64,000 nucleotides of DNA from Panonychus citri (taxonomy: Eukaryota; Arthropoda; Arachnida; Trombidiformes; Tetranychidae): positions 682,001-746,000 of the forward strand of contig NW_026515495.1 in the NCBI RefSeq assembly GCF_014898815.1, written 5' to 3'. The notes under the pieces were generated by a model, which did no database searches, had not been told where the DNA came from, and saw only the letters and a list, made by a program, of their open reading frames with translations. Within the stretch, counting starts at the first letter, position 1, and each line of letters opens with the position of its first letter. Positions 60,093 through 64,000 of this stretch are shown here, in pieces. The position numbers and the translations under genes were made by a program.

Positions 60093-63000
60093 TCAATTAA
60101 GTTCTTCATATTCTTGTTTAAGAATTACTTCAAATGAGAATGGTTGAAAACTGTAACCGGTTCCGGCGTAGAATTTACTTTGAAACTCAATCCAATGTAA
60201 CCTTAGGGCATGAAGAAAAGCGCTAAGACCTTCCATTAAAAGTAGAACGGCAACTGTTAAGCAAGCCCAAAATGCGAAAATGAAAAACATTAACAGTCCA
60301 CCAGCGAAACCAGTGAACGTTGTTAGGCCAATTCTGAGAACCATATTCCATAAAACTTCACTTAATTGAGCGTGAGCTAAGCTCAATGCCCATAATCTAA
60401 GGTACGATGCTGTATGAGAAATCGATCCGAGGCAAGATTCAATTGTATGGATTACCTGGTGAATGATTATCTCTCCAAGATCAAATTCTTCATGGTTCTC
60501 ATGATTCTCGACACTGTTAACCGTTACTTTCTCTTGTTCTTTGGGTACTTCATCGTTTAAAATTTCCATAGGAATGCCAACTTCATTCTCGATTATAATG
60601 TTATTATTGTTCGTTGGTCTAGAGGTCATTTGTTTACGCTCATCGTTGGCCTTTTTTAGAAAGTAAGGTTTAACACAGAGCATCCAGGGTATGCAGGAGA
60701 GAGCGATTATCAACAAAACTGTTTGAATAAACTGTTGACCCCAATACATTGGTGCTAATGAACATGGAGTATCTTCGTACTTGTAGAGGAACATGTTGAT
60801 TAGAATAATCAAAACTGATGGAGCACATGAAGAGCCAGAAGAATCATAGAAAATCCATTTTGCCAAGATGAGAATATTTAGATAACCGAAAATGGAGATT
60901 GTGAAAATTATCTGAGGAAGAAATTCACAGTAGATATTCAATTGATTGTTAAAATATCGATGATTGTACAAACTAAGGATAATACCGAACAGCATTTGAC
61001 CAACTCCAAGAAGAACTGAAAGTTTCATCTTATATGAATTGAGGAAGAGAATTTTATTCTCGGCAACTTGCCAAACAGGATCCATTCCAAACCAATATGG
61101 TGATCCTGAATACTCTTTACCAGGTTCTAACATCATCACCTCAGGGTATAAACCTTTGTCGGGTGGATGAGATGAGACCCATGATGAGCCGAAAATGTTA
61201 AATGATTTAGAGAAGATATCATTATAAATGAAACCCGTGTAGATGGAGAAAAGTCCCATCAATAGGATTAAATATCTTCCACCGAAAAAGGTAAGAAATA
61301 TTTCATTTGTTGACTTTTTCGATTGAATGAAATTCTCTTTCATAACCATCCAAAGGCCGAAAAGTGTCATCAATAAGCCATGACCTGCATCTCCAAACAT
61401 AACAGCAAATAGAAAAGGGAAAGTGATTATTGTAAAAATGGCTGGATTAATTTCTCGATAGGAAGCAACACCATATGAATCAACCAAATTCTGAAATCCT
61501 TGAGTAAATTTATTATTCCGATGAAATGTTGGCGGTATTTCCTTAGTTTCGATACAATTTAAAATTGAAGGTACGGATGATCCACTTCGATCTTTTCCTC
61601 TTCTCAATGCAATATGAACTCTTTCCAGGTCATTATTGGGACACCAACATTCAGCGATTAAACATTTCCTAGTAAGATCTAAATTGAACATGTTAAGCGA
61701 AAGATAGATCGCTTTTATTTTTCGAACCTTAACCTTCCATGTGTTCAAATGTTTAGCAGCCGCGGCTAATACTCGATAACGATGTTCAGTTGTCTGTTTA
61801 AGAACAATTTTCAATTCATCAACCCTTGAGGTTAAATTGGTGATCATTTCTTTCCGGGCAATAGCAGTTTCCGGGCAAGGGTAAAGTGATGCTCGAAAAC
61901 CTTCACAAATCTTTTTCACTCGAGTCATTAATTGTTCTCCTTGGAAGAAGATGATAAATACTGATTTGAAATCGTGATCACCGGAAATTGATCTTCAATG
62001 GGTTCGTCGATAAAGGCTTGACGTAAAAAGACATTGCCCATACAAACGCGCCAAAGCATTCGTTCAAACGAATGCAATCGATCTCGACGAATTACACCAG
62101 TTACAAAGCTAAAAGAAAAGTCGAAGAGGAAGAGAAAGAGAGTAAAAAAAATTAGATTAGATATTGACAATTAACAGTTATACGTATGTATAGCAATAGA
62201 TTACAGAATCAACAAGTTGCTGTTGGTCTTTTTGTTGGATTATAATATCAACTATCAAAAGATTATTGGATGATAAACAAGGTAAATAAAGGTAAAACTA
62301 CCAATCGTTATTAAAACAAACTCACTTCAATTTAACGTGAGCATGGATTGAGAGGTTTATGGCATCATCTCCAGCTAATTGGGTCCAATCTTCACCTAGT
62401 CCAGTTCCTTGCATCTATTGGAGGAAGGAGAAAACAAAAATGGAAACTAAAGATTATAAGATTAACGGTAAAGAGATGAACGGAAAATTGAGAATTGATT
62501 AGATTGGATGGAGAAAAATTAGAGAGCATGAAACAACAGGGTGGCAGAATATGGAAATGGACTAATAACCTCAAGAAAAAATGCATGAGTTTTCTCGAGA
62601 ATATGACGGAATTCACATAATTCTGAGAATGTTTTCTTTAAAGCATCCATGTTGAAATTAACTTGCTTCAATTCGTTGTCCAGTTTGGCCAGGGTGGTCT
62701 CTAAATCGATCATTTCTCTTGGTGGTGGTGCTTCTGGTACATCGCTGTTATCACAGATTGGTATCTCATCTCTCTTGATCTCTTTCTCAAGAATATCTGG
62801 AAAAAGAAAATGAAAATGAAAATGAAAATACAGAATAGAATTACGAAGAAATGAAATAATAATAACATGTTTCTCGACTCTATCAATTGAGAGGGTAAAG
62901 GTTAAGATGTACATACTTATCTTTCGCTCCATTTCCTGGCATCTCATGACTTCACTGATGAATTTCCGTTGAAATAGATACACATCAGGATTAAGCTAAA

Positions 63001-63274
63001 GAAGACAATTCTTAGATTAGTTCAATTGTTTTCACCAAGAGAGAAAAGTGTTTGAGAGAAAATTGGAAAAAAAGAAAAGAGATTGAGATTAAGAAGGAAA
63101 TAGAAATTCTAAGATAAACCGGAAAAATGGAAGAGGTAAAATTAATAATCAATTTACATCACGAAATTGAACCAGACCAAGTTCACCCAATTCAGCGACA
63201 CAAAAATAAGCAGCTTCGGATTGAAGAAACAATTGACAAAGAGACATCTCTTCACCTCTCAATAAACTTCCCAT
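60093..63274 (-). CDS. V-type proton ATPase subunit a (one apparent frameshift)
   Basis: Membrane V0 subunit carrying the proton half-channels. Exons in coding order: 63274-63158, 62995-62917, 62796-62570, 62414-62326 and 62108-60093. Start [20 protein letters not shown] is typical. The cytosolic half contains [37 protein letters not shown] and [19 protein letters not shown]. The membrane half contains [20 protein letters not shown], then [20 protein letters not shown] with the essential channel Arg, and [18 protein letters not shown]. At about 61981 one base is missing: the upstream frame ends EDQFPVIT, the correct frame resumes [15 protein letters not shown]. Exons total 2528 nt; one more base makes 843 codons, the normal length. 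Exon phases all agree. Confidence 0.95.
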
Positions 63275-63949
63275 GGTTGCAGATTAACGGATATTTGGGA
63301 TTATCCAGAAGATAAAAATTCTAAAAAAAAACAAAAACACTAATTTGCAGAGAGTTGATTTCACTTGGAGAGAGAAAAAAGTAACAACAACAACAATAAA
63401 TGTAATTAGAGAGGAAAAATAATTTAAATTGTTAAGAGAATGAAAAAGGAAGAAAAAAATAAACAATCAAAGTGAATGAGAATTTGACAAAGAAGAGAAA
63501 TAGAAAGTGAGGGAAAGAGAGAAAAAGGGAGAAAAGTGAGAGAGAAAATTGCGGAGAGAGAGAGAGAAAAGAGAAAAGTGAGAAAGTGAGAGATTGATGA
63601 GGTTACCAAACGATTAGATTATTGGGATGATTATGCAAAACACTCGACAGTTGATGGACAATTAAACTAATCATCTGGTCTCAAAATCACAGGTAAATGT
63701 TTTCACTTTTAATTACAATTCATTTTTCCAGGTAATGGATCTTGGCGATTGTGGTGGATAAACAGGAAGAAATTATTTTCTTTGTCTTTTTTCTCTCCTT
63801 TTGTTTGTTTCAATTGCTTTTGTTTTCTTATCGAAACAATAACAACAATTATAACTGTTTTCACCCTTTTCTCTCTCTGTGTCTCTCTATCCAGGTAACA
63901 ATCATTTACTTGATCAACTGTGATTAGGTAAAAACACCAAGGTTGGAAA
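63275..63949. other. Divergent promoter region
   Basis: Upstream of V-ATPase a (- strand) and of the possible + strand gene at 63950. It is purine-rich at 63.4-63.6 kb (GAGAGAGAGAAAAG type), followed by an AT-rich part. The CAGGTAAATG and CAGGTAACAATC words near 63691 and 63893 could be splice donors of non-coding exons. Confidence 0.45.
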
Positions 63950-64000
63950 ATGGGTGTACCCCTGAAGATAAAATCTCTGGATGGAACATTGGAATTGAAT
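63950..64000 (+). CDS. Possible 5' end of a gene running off the window
   Basis: ATGGGTGTACCCCTGAAG opens a frame MGVPLKIKSLDGTLELN that is still open at the window edge. Higher GC and balanced codon use compared with its surroundings suggest coding sequence. Too short to identify. Confidence 0.35.
   Translation, partial: MGVPLKIKSLDGTLELN

Overview
The window is eukaryotic, strongly AT-rich nuclear DNA with short spliceosomal introns. It most likely comes from a trombidiform mite, probably a spider mite of the Tetranychus type. The argument is a dense tandem array of chemoreceptor genes of the gustatory-receptor (7tm_7) kind, beside animal housekeeping genes (PRPP synthetase, bestrophin, V-ATPase a subunit, MTHFR) and a copia-class retrotransposon. 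The species is an inference; nothing in the sequence names it.

Layout. 1-3.3 kb: AT-rich intergenic DNA with microsatellites. 3.3-7.4 kb: a long low-complexity protein ending in a PDZ domain. 8.0-13.2 kb: two PRPP synthetase genes in tandem encoding identical proteins, with the lone last exon of a PTPRN/IA-2 receptor phosphatase between them. 16.2-21.0 kb: a four-exon bestrophin chloride channel gene. 22.6-57.3 kb: a chemoreceptor island on the + strand with seven apparently intact two-exon genes, one otherwise intact copy interrupted by a foldback transposon, and at least seven broken copies. The island also holds a structurally complete copia element with LTRs identical by eye, about eleven short inverted-repeat elements mostly with TA target duplications, several segmental duplications, and dispersed fragments of the neighbouring bestrophin gene. 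58.2-59.3 kb: a catalytic-domain-only methylenetetrahydrofolate reductase (- strand). 60.1-63.3 kb: the five-exon V-ATPase a subunit gene (- strand). 63.95 kb to the end: the possible start of a divergent gene.

How the parts relate. The conserved genes flank the receptor island and share no pathway that I can see, although PRPP synthetase and MTHFR both feed nucleotide and one-carbon metabolism. The island looks like a birth-and-death array. Receptor copies share one architecture: a long first exon, then a final exon that is 144 bp in six of the eight complete models. Their flanking sequences recur with them, and copies are destroyed by TA-inserting elements, deletions and one inversion. Paralogous copies often preserve the empty site, so several insertions can be dated relative to the duplications.

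Data quality. Four conserved genes (PDZ protein, bestrophin, MTHFR, V-ATPase a) each carry one or two single-base indels next to short homopolymers. Adding back one base restores both the family motif and a total length divisible by three. This pattern suggests residual assembly error more than biology. All comparisons were made by eye, so identities and repeat boundaries are approximate.
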